The notes beneath the pieces are model-generated. The model saw only the letters and a list, made by a program, of their open reading frames with translations. It was not told the DNA's origin and did not search any database. Below are positions 1 to 6,732 of a stretch of 6,907 bases of DNA, piece after piece. The stretch's first letter is position 1; each line of letters opens with the position of its first letter. Origin of the DNA: Lentisphaerota bacterium (lineage in GTDB: Bacteria; Verrucomicrobiota; Kiritimatiellia; RFP12; UBA1067); NCBI GenBank assembly GCA_022839525.1, contig JALHET010000099.1, positions 1-6,907 of the forward strand, in the 5' to 3' direction. The translations under genes and the position numbers were made by a program.

Positions 1-106
1 CTGCCTGTTTCACGGCCACGGGCCCGCGGCCTTCGTCCTTTCGGCTGCTCCCCCGTCCCGACCCCAACGGCGCCGTCACCAGACCCGCAGGACGGGGATT
101 GACTGT
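1..106 (-). promoter_or_regulatory. Structured 5' leader of an off-window gene (class unrecognised)
   Basis: This is the predicted transcript downstream of the minus-strand promoter at 113-141. Seen directly: a perfect 8-bp inverted repeat (GGACGGGG at 90-97 with CCCCGTCC at 51-58) encloses a perfect 10-bp palindrome, ACGGCGCCGT, at 67-76. After the closing stem comes a purine-rich stretch (AGCAGCCGAAAGGACGAAGG in the RNA sense). A second hairpin at 14-31 pairs GGCCGC with GUGGCC around a six-base loop. No minus-strand ATG occurs, but in-frame GTG codons lie at 77-79, 17-19 and 11-13. AAGG sits 10 nt upstream of the GTG at 17-19, so a coding region may begin there and leave the window. I compared the consensus of TPP, cobalamin, SAM, glycine, ZTP, fluoride and yybP-ykoY elements from memory and none fits; GGGGAGCAG resembles the yybP-ykoY GGGGAGUAG only in isolation. 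Confidence 0.3.
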
Positions 107-112
107 GGATCG

Positions 113-141
113 AAAATACGCCGATTGTCCGGCGCTGTCAA
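113..141 (-). promoter_or_regulatory. Sigma70-type promoter reading left
   Basis: On the minus strand a perfect -35 hexamer TTGACA (136-141) is followed by exactly 17 nt and the -10 hexamer TATTTT (113-118), which matches four of six consensus positions. Transcription would start near 105-106 and leave the window on the left. The position between the GH88 stop and the left edge fits a new transcription unit starting after the metXW-GH88 block. It is a sequence match only and could be chance, but both boxes at optimal spacing in G+C-rich DNA make it credible. Confidence 0.45.
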
Positions 142-197
142 CCGCTGTTTTCCTGAAAATGCTGAAAAAGGAAAGGCAAGCCCGCCGCGCGACCGCG

Positions 198-213
198 CCG
201 CGAATGATCGCGG
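198..213 (-). terminator. Hairpin downstream of GH88, weak terminator candidate
   Basis: A perfect 6-bp stem (CCGCGA with TCGCGG) and a four-base loop begin about 50 nt after the GH88 stop codon. No U-tract follows directly; the nearest pyrimidine-rich run on the minus strand (CTTTCCTTTTTC, 164-175) is about 22 nt further on. It could mark the end of the upstream transcript but is not a canonical intrinsic terminator. The rest of 142-264 shows no recognisable gene. Confidence 0.2.
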
Positions 214-264
214 GGATGACGTTCAACATTCAGGTTATGGACGAGGCGGGTGTGACAGAGAGGG

Positions 265-1491
265 CTAGTGGCACACCGTGTTGCCTGATGCGGAGAGGCG
301 TTTAAAGCGCAAGAGGCCTTCGAGGTAGTAATAGTCCGCATAGTTGAGCGGCACGTCGACCTCGCTGTTGCCGGGCAAATAGCCGACGCAGTGCATCAGG
401 ATGAAATTGCCGTTCGCGCCGATGGGGGCACGGTAGGCGGGCGAGCTGAGGGTGAGGAGTTGCCGGACAGCGGTGTCGCGGTAGAGGAGGGCTTTTGGCA
501 CTTCGGCGAACGCGCTGAGTTCGAGCAGGGCGCTGGCCATGATGGCGGCGGCCGAGGCGTCGCGCGGAGCCTCGGGGATGTCGGCGGCCTCGTAATCCCA
601 GTACGGGATCTTGTCGGCGGGCAGGTTGCGGTGGTGGATGAGAAAGTCCGCCGATTTGACCGCGCGCGCCAGATACCCTGGCTTGCGGGTTTCGCGGTAC
701 ATCATGGTGAAGCCGTAGAGCCCCCACGACTGGCCGCGCGCCCACGGGGCGTCCGCCGATGCGCCCTGCCCGGCATAGTAGCCGAAGATTTTTCCGGTGA
801 CCGGATTGTAGTCCACGATGTGGTAGGCGCTGTTGTCGGGGCGGAAGTGGCGGGCGTCCGTCTGGTCGGCGTGACTGATGGCGATGTCGGCGAAGCGTTT
901 TTCACCGCCCTGTTTTGCGGCCCACATGAGCAGCTCGAGGTTCATCATGTTGTCGATGATGACCGGGTTTTTATAACTGTCCCATGAGCGGATCATGCCT
1001 AAACGCGGCACGTACCTTTGGCAGAGCGCGGCGGCGCCGTCGAGGAGCACCTCCCTGTAGCCGTCGGGATTGGCGAGGCGCAGGCCGTTGCCGTAACTGC
1101 AGAAAAGCATGAAGCCGATGTCGTGGTTGCAGGGGTAGTGGCGGATCCGCTCCAGCATGGCGGTGTAGTGGAGGGCAGCCTCTTTCCACTCGGGCGACCG
1201 TGTGTGCTCGTAGAGGTACCAGAGCGAGCCGGGAAAGAAACCGCTGGTCCAATCCTTTGGCTCGACGGTCACGAGCGCGTTGTTTTCCCACCGGCGCGGG
1301 AACTTGTCCCGCGTGCCTTCCATGCGTTTGAGCATGCCGCGGTACTGTTCGGCGGCGGCCGCGAAGGAGTCGGGAAGCGCGGCCCGCAGCGCTTCCTCCC
1401 TGCCGGGCGCATCGCCGCACGGCGGGAGATTCACCTCCGCGCCGGAGAGGAACGCCAGAAGGGGGAACAGCACGGTTAAAGAAGTTTTCAT
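265..1491 (-). CDS. Exported GH88 unsaturated glucuronyl hydrolase
   Basis: This family hydrolyses the terminal 4,5-unsaturated uronic acid left on oligosaccharides by polysaccharide lyases, acting by hydration of the double bond. The predicted product is 408 aa. Residues 1-18 form a signal peptide (Lys near the start, hydrophobic core, S-G-A cleavage site), so it should be periplasmic. The (alpha/alpha)6-barrel signatures are visible: NHDIGF with D124 and IIDNMMN with D180, matching the two catalytic Asp residues of characterised GH88 enzymes; SHADQT with H207; ARGQSW near 251-256; and the conserved C-terminal block SEVDVPLNYADYYYLEGLL (376-394). The start at 1491 is preferred over an upstream ATG at 1554 because it has AAGGAG 8 nt upstream and begins the signal peptide. 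The start overlaps the pepP stop by 4 nt (ATGA), suggesting translational coupling. No lyase, sulfatase or sugar transporter is adjacent, so the substrate (GAG, ulvan, xanthan or other) is open. Confidence 0.92.
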   Translation of the reverse strand: MKTSLTVLFPLLAFLSGAEVNLPPCGDAPGREEALRAALPDSFAAAAEQYRGMLKRMEGTRDKFPRRWENNALVTVEPKDWTSGFFPGSLWYLYEHTRSPEWKEAALHYTAMLERIRHYPCNHDIGFMLFCSYGNGLRLANPDGYREVLLDGAAALCQRYVPRLGMIRSWDSYKNPVIIDNMMNLELLMWAAKQGGEKRFADIAISHADQTDARHFRPDNSAYHIVDYNPVTGKIFGYYAGQGASADAPWARGQSWGLYGFTMMYRETRKPGYLARAVKSADFLIHHRNLPADKIPYWDYEAADIPEAPRDASAAAIMASALLELSAFAEVPKALLYRDTAVRQLLTLSSPAYRAPIGANGNFILMHCVGYLPGNSEVDVPLNYADYYYLEGLLRFKRLSASGNTVCH

Positions 1492-2687
1492 GGCAGGTTC
1501 TCCTTGTGTGCTCTGGGACAGAACGTGCGCGGGGCGTGCGTGAGCACCTCGCACCCCGTGCGGGTCACCAGGACCACATCCTCGATGCGGATACCCAGTT
1601 TGCCCGGCAGATAGATGCCGGGCTCCACGGTGATCACCATTCCCGGTTCCAGCAGGGTTTCACACGTCGGCGAAAAACTGGGCGGCTCGTGAACCTCCAG
1701 ACCCAGGCCGTGGCCGAGGCTGTGGCCGAAATACGCGCCGTACCCCGCCTTTGCGATGTGTTTGCGCGCGACCGCGTCGATGGCGCGGCAGGGCACGCCA
1801 GGACGGATGGCGCGGATCGCTTTGCGGTTGGCCGCAAGCACGATCGCGTGGAGCTTCCGGTAGAGCGGGGCAGGCGTGCCGAAACTGACGCACCGCGTCA
1901 GGTCCGCACAGTAGTGATCCAACTTGAGCCCGAGATCCACCAACAGCGGCTGGCCGTGCTTGAGCACCGTGCCGTCGGGGGTGTGGTGGCACTCCGCTCC
2001 GTTGCGCCCCACGCACGCGATGGTGTCGAAGGCTTCGCCCTGCCCCAGAAGGTCGGCTTCCCGTCTGGCGATGCCGCGGATTTCCCATTCGCTCATGCCC
2101 GGTTTGACCTGCCGCATCAGGGAGGCGAAGAGCCGGTCGTTGGCCGCGAGGGCGGCGCGCATCAGCCGCTGCTCGGCGCGTGATTTAACGGCACGCAGTT
2201 CGGAGAGCATGACGCTGGCGTCCACCCATTCGGCGTCGGGCAACGCCGCTTTCAGGCGCAGGAAACGCGCGGCGTCCATGTGTCCCTCGTAACCGATCCG
2301 GCGCCAGCCTGCGCCAAGGCCGGCCAGGACAGAGGGCTCGTCAGCCGGCCGCCGGATGCTGTGGCAGGGCAGCCAGGGCGCGAGACGCCGGGACATGGTG
2401 AGGTAACGGAAATCGGTGTAGAAGGCCGGGGCTTTGGAGGGTTCAGTGACCAGCATCCCGTTTGTGGTTCTAAGGCCGGTAAAGTAATAGCGGTTCATCT
2501 CCGTGAGGAGGAGCACCGCGTCGAGGCGCTGCCTTTTCTGACGCGCCAGCAGGCGTTTGACGCGCGCCTGGAATTCGGAGGCCGGAAGATCGGATGCGGG
2601 ACGGGACGCCAACGCCGAACACGGCACGCGGAACTCCCAACCTCGAAGTTCGGCGTTCGGCGTTGGGCGTTCGGCGTTTTTTTTCAT
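1488..2687 (-). CDS. Xaa-Pro aminopeptidase/dipeptidase (M24B)
   Basis: A cytosolic dinuclear-metal peptidase that cleaves Xaa-Pro bonds; PepP-like and PepQ-like activity cannot be separated here. Counting from the ATG (399 aa), a creatinase-type N-domain covers about 38-165 (MNRYYFTGL at 64-72) and the pita-bread catalytic domain about 170-390. All five metal ligands are seen: D251 (LVDLGL), D262 (CADLTR), H326 (GHSLGHGLG), E355 (VEPGIY) and E369 (RIEDVV). The auxiliary H235, H322 and H333 are also present. The first 38 residues do not look like the family: they come from a 7-bp tandem repeat and give a heptapeptide pattern (NAERPTP, NAEL). The ATG has no Shine-Dalgarno sequence, whereas an in-frame GTG at 2625-2627 has GGGAG 6 nt upstream and would give 379 aa, so the true start may be there. 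The gene follows cysE by 30 nt and overlaps GH88 by 4 nt. Confidence 0.92.
   Translation of the reverse strand: MKKNAERPTPNAELRGWEFRVPCSALASRPASDLPASEFQARVKRLLARQKRQRLDAVLLLTEMNRYYFTGLRTTNGMLVTEPSKAPAFYTDFRYLTMSRRLAPWLPCHSIRRPADEPSVLAGLGAGWRRIGYEGHMDAARFLRLKAALPDAEWVDASVMLSELRAVKSRAEQRLMRAALAANDRLFASLMRQVKPGMSEWEIRGIARREADLLGQGEAFDTIACVGRNGAECHHTPDGTVLKHGQPLLVDLGLKLDHYCADLTRCVSFGTPAPLYRKLHAIVLAANRKAIRAIRPGVPCRAIDAVARKHIAKAGYGAYFGHSLGHGLGLEVHEPPSFSPTCETLLEPGMVITVEPGIYLPGKLGIRIEDVVLVTRTGCEVLTHAPRTFCPRAHKENLP
1500..1505 (-). promoter_or_regulatory. Ribosome binding site of the GH88 gene
   Basis: AAGGAG on the minus strand lies 8 nt before the ATG at 1489-1491, inside the last codons of pepP. 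It decides the start in favour of the signal-peptide-bearing form and allows independent or coupled initiation. Confidence 0.7.
2609..2666. repeat. 12-bp inverted repeat at the pepP 5' end
   Basis: CCAACGCCGAAC at 2609-2620 is the exact reverse complement of 2655-2666, with a 34-bp spacer. The right arm is part of the heptamer array, so its 10-bp core GTTCGGCGTT also occurs at 2648-2657 and 2669-2678, allowing alternative pairings. On the plus strand the last copy runs into eight T residues (2677-2684), which resembles an intrinsic terminator, but no plus-strand gene is present to use it. On the minus strand it would form a hairpin over the first pepP codons and could occlude or expose the start. 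Confidence 0.6.
2644..2678. repeat. Five-unit 7-bp tandem array (CGGCGTT type)
   Basis: Plus-strand units read CGAAGTT, CGGCGTT, CGGCGTT, GGGCGTT, CGGCGTT. Because 7 bp times three makes seven codons, the minus-strand reading gives a heptapeptide pattern in the apparent PepP N-terminus. Two further arrays with the same period but different units lie at 5489-5523 and 6733-6760. Confidence 0.8.
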
Positions 2688-2717
2688 GTTTCTGTTGGGT
2701 TGCGTGCTTCGCCCGCA

Positions 2718-3629
2718 TTAAGCGGGGCGGATGACCGGATGGGGGGTCTGGTTGTAGACCTTCGAGCCGGGCGGCACGGACTGGATGAGCCAGACGTTTC
2801 CGCCGATGACCGAATCGTGCCCGATGACCGTGTCCCCGCCGAGGATGGTGGCGCCTGCGTAGATCACCACGTTATCCTCAACATCAGGATGGCGTTTCGT
2901 GCCTTTCACGAGCATGCCGGTCGCTTCGTCCTTGGCGAAACTGAGCGCGCCGAGCGTGACGCCCTGGTAGAGCTTGACGCGTTTGCCGATGCGGCAGGTC
3001 TCGCCGATCACCACGCCGGTGCCGTGGTCGATGAAGAATCCCGGGCCGATGGTGGCGCCGGGGTGGATGTCGATGCCGGTCTTCGAGTGGGCGTGCTCGC
3101 CCATGACACGCGGGATGAGGGGCACGCCTTGGGCGTAGAGCATGTGCGCGATACGGTGGATGGTGATCGCGTAGAGGCCGGGATAGCTCATCACGATCTC
3201 CATGGTCGACATGGCGGCGGGGTCGCCCTCGTAAGCGGCCTGGATGTCCTGCTCGAGCATGTCGCGGATGGCGGGGAGGCCGTTCAGCAGCGCGGCGACG
3301 GCCTTCTGCGCCTTCTGCGCGCAGTCATGGCAGTCCCCGCACTTGGTGCGGCGGCAGGCGTACTCGAAGGCGCGGTGCGTCTGGTCGTGCAAGTTGAGGG
3401 CGATGTCGCGCAGCACCGTTTTCAGATGGCTTTGGCAGTTCTCGTGCGCGATGGGGGCTTGGCCGTGGCAGCCGGGGTAGAGCACGGCCAGCAGCAGTTC
3501 AAGCACGGCGATGACCGAGCCTGTGCCGGGCAGGTTGACGTCCCGCTCGGTGTTGGCGACCGGGCAATTCTTGCACGGCGAGAACGCTTCGGTCAGGGTG
3601 CCCAGATTCTCTTCAAGCCACTTCTCCAT
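2718..3629 (-). CDS. cysE: Serine O-acetyltransferase
   Basis: This cytosolic enzyme acetylates L-serine with acetyl-CoA to give O-acetylserine, the sulfur acceptor for cysteine. The product is 303 aa. An alpha-helical N-domain (about 1-165) precedes a left-handed beta-helix of hexapeptide repeats (about 180-290). It carries the motif DIHPGA with catalytic H189, the [12 protein letters not shown] block (199-210), and RHP with H247, the second conserved His. An insert around 230-243 between YQGVTLG and KGTKRHP, and the ending [16 protein letters not shown] (276-291), fit the longer serine acetyltransferase subtype I recall from Bacteroidetes and deltaproteobacteria. Cysteines cluster in the N-domain (C19, C22; C92, C97, C100, C103) in a possible metal- or redox-binding arrangement. 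The start follows the metXW stop by 2 nt, with AAGGGA 8 nt upstream inside the metXW end; a longer reading from 3821 only overlaps metXW and is not used. The short gap indicates cotranscription and probable coupling with metXW. Confidence 0.94.
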   Translation of the reverse strand: MEKWLEENLGTLTEAFSPCKNCPVANTERDVNLPGTGSVIAVLELLLAVLYPGCHGQAPIAHENCQSHLKTVLRDIALNLHDQTHRAFEYACRRTKCGDCHDCAQKAQKAVAALLNGLPAIRDMLEQDIQAAYEGDPAAMSTMEIVMSYPGLYAITIHRIAHMLYAQGVPLIPRVMGEHAHSKTGIDIHPGATIGPGFFIDHGTGVVIGETCRIGKRVKLYQGVTLGALSFAKDEATGMLVKGTKRHPDVEDNVVIYAGATILGGDTVIGHDSVIGGNVWLIQSVPPGSKVYNQTPHPVIRPA

Positions 3630-3631
3630 GG

Positions 3632-5449
3632 TTATTTTCCCTTCGCGATGCGCACGATGACGCGGGAGGCGCCCAAATTCTTCCAGCCCAAGGCCAACAG
3701 GAGACGCTCCGAAAAGCCCCGCCCCTGGCAAATCAGATCCAGAACCTCGATGTTGTCTTCGCGGCAAAGCGCGAGAAAGTCTTTCAGGGTGAACAGGTGG
3801 ATGTTGGGCGTGTTGTACCACTCGAACGGAATCTGCTTGCCTTTGGGCATGCGCCCCTTGAAGAGCAGCTGGCGGCGGACTTCGAGGCAGGCGAAATTTG
3901 GGAAGGTGATGACCGCCTCGCGTGCGACGCGCAAGATCTGCTGGAGCAGTTCACGAGGGCGTTTGATGGTCTGCAGGGTTTCGCTCAGGACGGCCACGTC
4001 GAAGCTGTTGTCAGGAATTATGGCGAGCCCGTCATCGATATCCTCGAGCAGGATATCGCACCCCGAAGCAATGGCATTGATGACGTGGCGGACATCGATC
4101 TCGACGCCGTTCCCGCCGCACCCGCGCAGTTGTTTCAGGATGTTCAGCAGCGAACCGCCGCCGCAGCCGAGATCCAAAACGCGGCTGTTGTGCGGGATCA
4201 GATCGACCACGTTCTGGTAATGGCGTAACTGCCACTGGCGGATTGTGCCGCCTTCTTCCGTTTCGGGCGTCTGCGCCGCAGGGGGTTTGGGCATGAATGC
4301 TTTGACCACGCGTTTGAGATCCGCAATGTGCGTCAGAAAGGCGTCGTGACCGGCGTCGGCTTTGAGGTGGCAGTAAGAGACCCGCTTCTTTTGGCGCAAA
4401 AGCGCGGTCACCAACTCCTCGGACTGTTCAGGCATGAAGAGCCAGTCGCCGCTGAGCGAGACGATCAGCACACGCGAGGAGATATTGGCGAAAGCCGCGT
4501 CGAGCGTCTTGTAGCGCTCGACGATGTCATACTCGTCCATGGCCAACGTGATGTGCAGATAGGAGTTGGCGTCGAAACGCTGGATGAATTTCTCGCCCTG
4601 ATGTTGCAGGTAACTCTCGACCTGGAAGAACGTGCCGAAATTGCTGTCGATGGTGTTGAGGAAATCGGGGTCGGCCGTCAGCCACTCGGGGCGTTTCTCG
4701 CGTCCGAACTTGGCGTTCATGAGCTGCTGGGAGAGATAGGTGATATGCGCGAGTTTGCGGGCGCTGGAAAGCCCCTTGTCGGGCAGGTTCTCGCGGTTGT
4801 AATAGTCACCCCTGTTCCAGTTCGGGTCGCCGATGATCGCATGGCGCCCGACGATATCAAAGGCGAGTGCTTGGGAGTTCAGGTTTGCGGCGGAGGCGAT
4901 CACGAGCGCCTTGTCGATCTCGCCGGAATACCGGATCAGCCACTCCAGCACCTGCATGCCGCCGAAACTGCCGCCTATGACTGCGGCTAGCCGCGTGATG
5001 CCGATCTGCCGGAGGAAAAGCCGGTGGACCTCGACGATGTCGCCCACGGTGATCTTTGGAAACGAGGATCCGTAAGGGTTGCCGGTGGCGGGGTTGATGG
5101 ACGAAGGCCCGGTTGTGCCCTTACACCCGCCGAGGATGTTCGCGCAAACAACCTGATAGTGATCGGTGTCGATGCCTTTACCGGGGCCGATCATGCCCTC
5201 CCACCAGCCGGTGGGTTCGGTTTCGCCCGGGCGCGTGCCGACCACATGCGCGTCGCCCGTGAGGGCGTGGCAAATGAAGACGACGTTGTCGTTTTCGGGG
5301 CGGATAGCGCCGCAGCGTTCGTAGGCGACTTCGATTTCGGTCAGCACGCCGCCCTTTTCAAACCGGAACCCTCCGGGCGGGAGGTTCAGTTTGACGGTAT
5401 GCGGTTCAACGATTCCGACCGTCGGTTCCGTATGTGTGTCTTTGAGCAT
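3632..5449 (-). CDS. metX-metW: Fused homoserine O-acyltransferase (MetX) - MetW
   Basis: A single 605-aa polypeptide joins two methionine-pathway proteins. Residues about 10-386 are an alpha/beta-hydrolase MetX, which activates L-homoserine by acylation from an acyl-CoA. The triad is seen as S161 (GGSFGGMQ), D335 (LSGDWLF) and H368 (DAGHDAFL); the MetX signatures HALTGDAH (61-68) and [14 protein letters not shown] (104-117) are present. A Pro/Glu/Thr-rich linker (about 388-401) leads to MetW (about 402-605), a class I methyltransferase-like fold with the SAM-binding loop [10 protein letters not shown] (424-433). In several bacteria metX and metW are neighbours and MetW supports MetX activity; fusion would fix the stoichiometry. 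Whether the donor is acetyl- or succinyl-CoA cannot be decided by eye. No frameshift or internal stop separates the halves. The gene heads the block ending in GH88. AAAGGAG lies only 1 nt from the ATG, an unusually tight spacing, but no in-frame ATG, GTG or TTG offers a better placed start. Confidence 0.95.
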   Translation of the reverse strand: MLKDTHTEPTVGIVEPHTVKLNLPPGGFRFEKGGVLTEIEVAYERCGAIRPENDNVVFICHALTGDAHVVGTRPGETEPTGWWEGMIGPGKGIDTDHYQVVCANILGGCKGTTGPSSINPATGNPYGSSFPKITVGDIVEVHRLFLRQIGITRLAAVIGGSFGGMQVLEWLIRYSGEIDKALVIASAANLNSQALAFDIVGRHAIIGDPNWNRGDYYNRENLPDKGLSSARKLAHITYLSQQLMNAKFGREKRPEWLTADPDFLNTIDSNFGTFFQVESYLQHQGEKFIQRFDANSYLHITLAMDEYDIVERYKTLDAAFANISSRVLIVSLSGDWLFMPEQSEELVTALLRQKKRVSYCHLKADAGHDAFLTHIADLKRVVKAFMPKPPAAQTPETEEGGTIRQWQLRHYQNVVDLIPHNSRVLDLGCGGGSLLNILKQLRGCGGNGVEIDVRHVINAIASGCDILLEDIDDGLAIIPDNSFDVAVLSETLQTIKRPRELLQQILRVAREAVITFPNFACLEVRRQLLFKGRMPKGKQIPFEWYNTPNIHLFTLKDFLALCREDNIEVLDLICQGRGFSERLLLALGWKNLGASRVIVRIAKGK

Positions 5450-5450
5450 G

Positions 5451-5457
5451 CTCCTTT
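5451..5457 (-). promoter_or_regulatory. Shine-Dalgarno of metXW with 1-nt spacing
   Basis: The minus-strand sequence AAAGGAG ends one base before the ATG at 5447-5449; 5-9 nt is usual. Either initiation is weak or the ribosome uses only the upstream part (GAAAGG). Confidence 0.5.
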
Positions 5458-5470
5458 CAAATGTGCGGAA

Positions 5471-5499
5471 AGTATAGCACGGCAGGCGGGGATTAGGAA
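5471..5499 (-). promoter_or_regulatory. Extended -10 promoter for metXW
   Basis: On the minus strand TGCTATACT (5471-5479) matches the extended -10 consensus TGnTATAAT at all but one position. Seventeen nt upstream lies TTCCTA (5494-5499), a poor -35 inside the heptamer array, as is common for extended -10 promoters. The start site would fall near 5464, giving a leader of about 15 nt, too short for a riboswitch or attenuator. It would drive metXW, cysE, pepP and GH88. Confidence 0.45.
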
Positions 5500-5523
5500 C
5501 GGGAAATTGGGAATCCGGGATTG
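5489..5523. repeat. Five-unit degenerate 7-bp tandem array (GGGATTN type)
   Basis: Plus-strand units GGGATTA, GGAACGG, GAAATTG, GGAATCC, GGGATTG share a 7-bp period and a G-rich start. They lie between the thiH stop and the metXW promoter and overlap its -35 region. The rest of the 116-bp spacer (5450-5565) shows no ORF and no convincing terminator for thiH. Confidence 0.5.
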
Positions 5524-5565
5524 GCTCCGGATGGGGAAGAGATGCGGGCAGGGCGGTTCAAGGCA

Positions 5566-6699
5566 TTAGGGGGTGACGTAGGCGCGGTCCCAGTCTTTCA
5601 TCACCGGGTCGAACCCGTGCGCGGCGATCGACGCGGCGACTTCACTCAGCGGACGCTGGTCCGCGACTTCGAACTGCGCCTCAGCCCGGGTCTTTTCCGT
5701 ATATCCGCCGGGCGTGGTTTTTGCGCCCGCGGACATCTTGGTCACCGCAAGGCTCACCAGATGTTCCCGGAATCCCGGCGTTTCGCGCGTGGAGAGCGTC
5801 ATGGTCACGTCCGGAAGTTGCGTGCGTAGCGCGCACATGAGCTGCACGAGGTGGGCGTCCGATACCGGATACGCGGCGGGCTCGCCGCCGTGGGCGGGCC
5901 TCATGCGCGGAAAGGAGATCGCCACCGATGAGCGCCAATACCGTTTCAGAAGGTAGTTGGCATGCAGGCCCAGATAGAAGCCCTCTTCGCGCCAGTCGTT
6001 GATGCCCAAGAGCGAGCCCAGTCCGATGAACGTCATGCCGGCTTGGGACGCGCGCTCAAAGGAATCGATCCGGTGCGCGTAGTCGCTTTTGGGGCCGGAA
6101 GGATGGTAGTGCGCGAAGACGCTGGGGTTGTACGTTTCCTGAAACATGGTCATCCCGTCCACGCCGGCTTCCGCCAACCGCTGGTAGTCCGCCAGCGAGA
6201 GTGCGTAAATCTCGACGTGGATGGAGGCGAAACGGTGGCGGATGCGGCGCGTGAGTTCAGCGAAATAGGCGGGCGGCGTGTTTTTCAGATCCTCGCCCGC
6301 GACGAGCAGGATGTGACCGAAGCCCTGTTCGGCAAGGCAGTCCGCTTCGGCGACCGCCTCGTCGAGGGTCAGCGCGCGCCGCACCGTGTCTTTTGTGGTT
6401 CGGTTAAACCCGCAATAGAGGCACCCGTTGCAACAGTAATTTGACACGTAGAGCGGCGCGAAGAACTGGACGGCGTTTCCGAAACGCTGCCGCGTCCACT
6501 GCGCGGAAAGCCGGGCCAGCGGTTCGAGAAAAGGTTCGGCGGCGGGGGACACCAGTGCGGCCAGATGATGGGGATCGTAGTGTCCCGCGGCGCCGAGGGC
6601 TGCCCGCGCGTCACTGGCGGTGCGGGAACGGATGAGCGCTTGCACGCGGGCAGGCGGCCACGCGGTCAACAGGTCACGGAAATGGTTGGAAGGGGACAT
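5566..6699 (-). CDS. thiH: 2-iminoacetate synthase ThiH (radical SAM)
   Basis: ThiH cleaves L-tyrosine by radical SAM chemistry to dehydroglycine (2-iminoacetate) and p-cresol; the dehydroglycine feeds ThiG in formation of the thiamine thiazole. The 377-aa product has the usual ThiH length and lacks the extra C-terminal extension with cluster-binding cysteines of HydG. The radical SAM cluster motif CX3CX2C is at C89, C93 and C96 (SNYCCNGCLYCGFN). Family blocks follow in order: QETYNPSVFAHYHPSGPKSD (187-206), TLSTRE (301-306), MSAGAKTTPGGY (322-333) and QFEVAD (342-347). The ATG at 6697-6699 has no Shine-Dalgarno sequence; the preceding bases on the minus strand are pyrimidine-rich (CCTTTTTCAAC). 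The first Met nevertheless aligns with the expected N-terminus, and stop codons in the upstream repeat prevent a much longer form. No thiG, thiS or thiF lies in the window. It probably reads on from the Cys-rich gene 50 nt upstream. Confidence 0.95.
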   Translation of the reverse strand: MSPSNHFRDLLTAWPPARVQALIRSRTASDARAALGAAGHYDPHHLAALVSPAAEPFLEPLARLSAQWTRQRFGNAVQFFAPLYVSNYCCNGCLYCGFNRTTKDTVRRALTLDEAVAEADCLAEQGFGHILLVAGEDLKNTPPAYFAELTRRIRHRFASIHVEIYALSLADYQRLAEAGVDGMTMFQETYNPSVFAHYHPSGPKSDYAHRIDSFERASQAGMTFIGLGSLLGINDWREEGFYLGLHANYLLKRYWRSSVAISFPRMRPAHGGEPAAYPVSDAHLVQLMCALRTQLPDVTMTLSTRETPGFREHLVSLAVTKMSAGAKTTPGGYTEKTRAEAQFEVADQRPLSEVAASIAAHGFDPVMKDWDRAYVTP

Positions 6700-6732
6700 G
6701 TTGAAAAAGGTTGGAGGCAGGTTGTTGGTTGG

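Noticed and set aside
1..60. Possible yybP-ykoY (manganese) riboswitch because of GGGGAGCAG on the minus strand
   Set aside because: The second conserved block (GUCAACA-like) and the surrounding stem architecture are absent, and the first block differs by one base, so a class assignment is not supported.
99..305. Plus-strand open frame of 68 codons at the left end
   Set aside because: It has no Shine-Dalgarno sequence and no recognisable motif. It overlaps the minus-strand promoter and runs antisense into the conserved GH88 3' end. The frame stays open upstream to the edge, as is common in G+C-rich DNA.
1506..2183. Plus-strand open frame antisense to pepP, and similar frames opposite GH88, metXW and thiH
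   Set aside because: They are antisense shadows without family motifs or ribosome sites; the minus-strand genes explain the open frames.
2644..2678. CRISPR array
   Set aside because: The units are 7 bp and contiguous with no spacers; this is a simple tandem repeat.
2655..2684. Plus-strand intrinsic terminator formed by the inverted repeat and the T8 run
   Set aside because: No plus-strand gene ends here, the loop would be large, and the T-run is better explained as the A8 codons after the pepP ATG.
2280..4220. Long plus-strand open frame of 646 codons
   Set aside because: It lies antisense to pepP, cysE and metXW, all of which have complete catalytic motifs. Its translation shows the Val/Gly/Asp/His-rich composition typical of antisense frames in G+C-rich genes and no domain.
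5566..6699. HydG or NosL instead of ThiH
   Set aside because: The length is 377 aa with no C-terminal extension bearing the auxiliary-cluster cysteines of HydG, and the internal blocks match ThiH.
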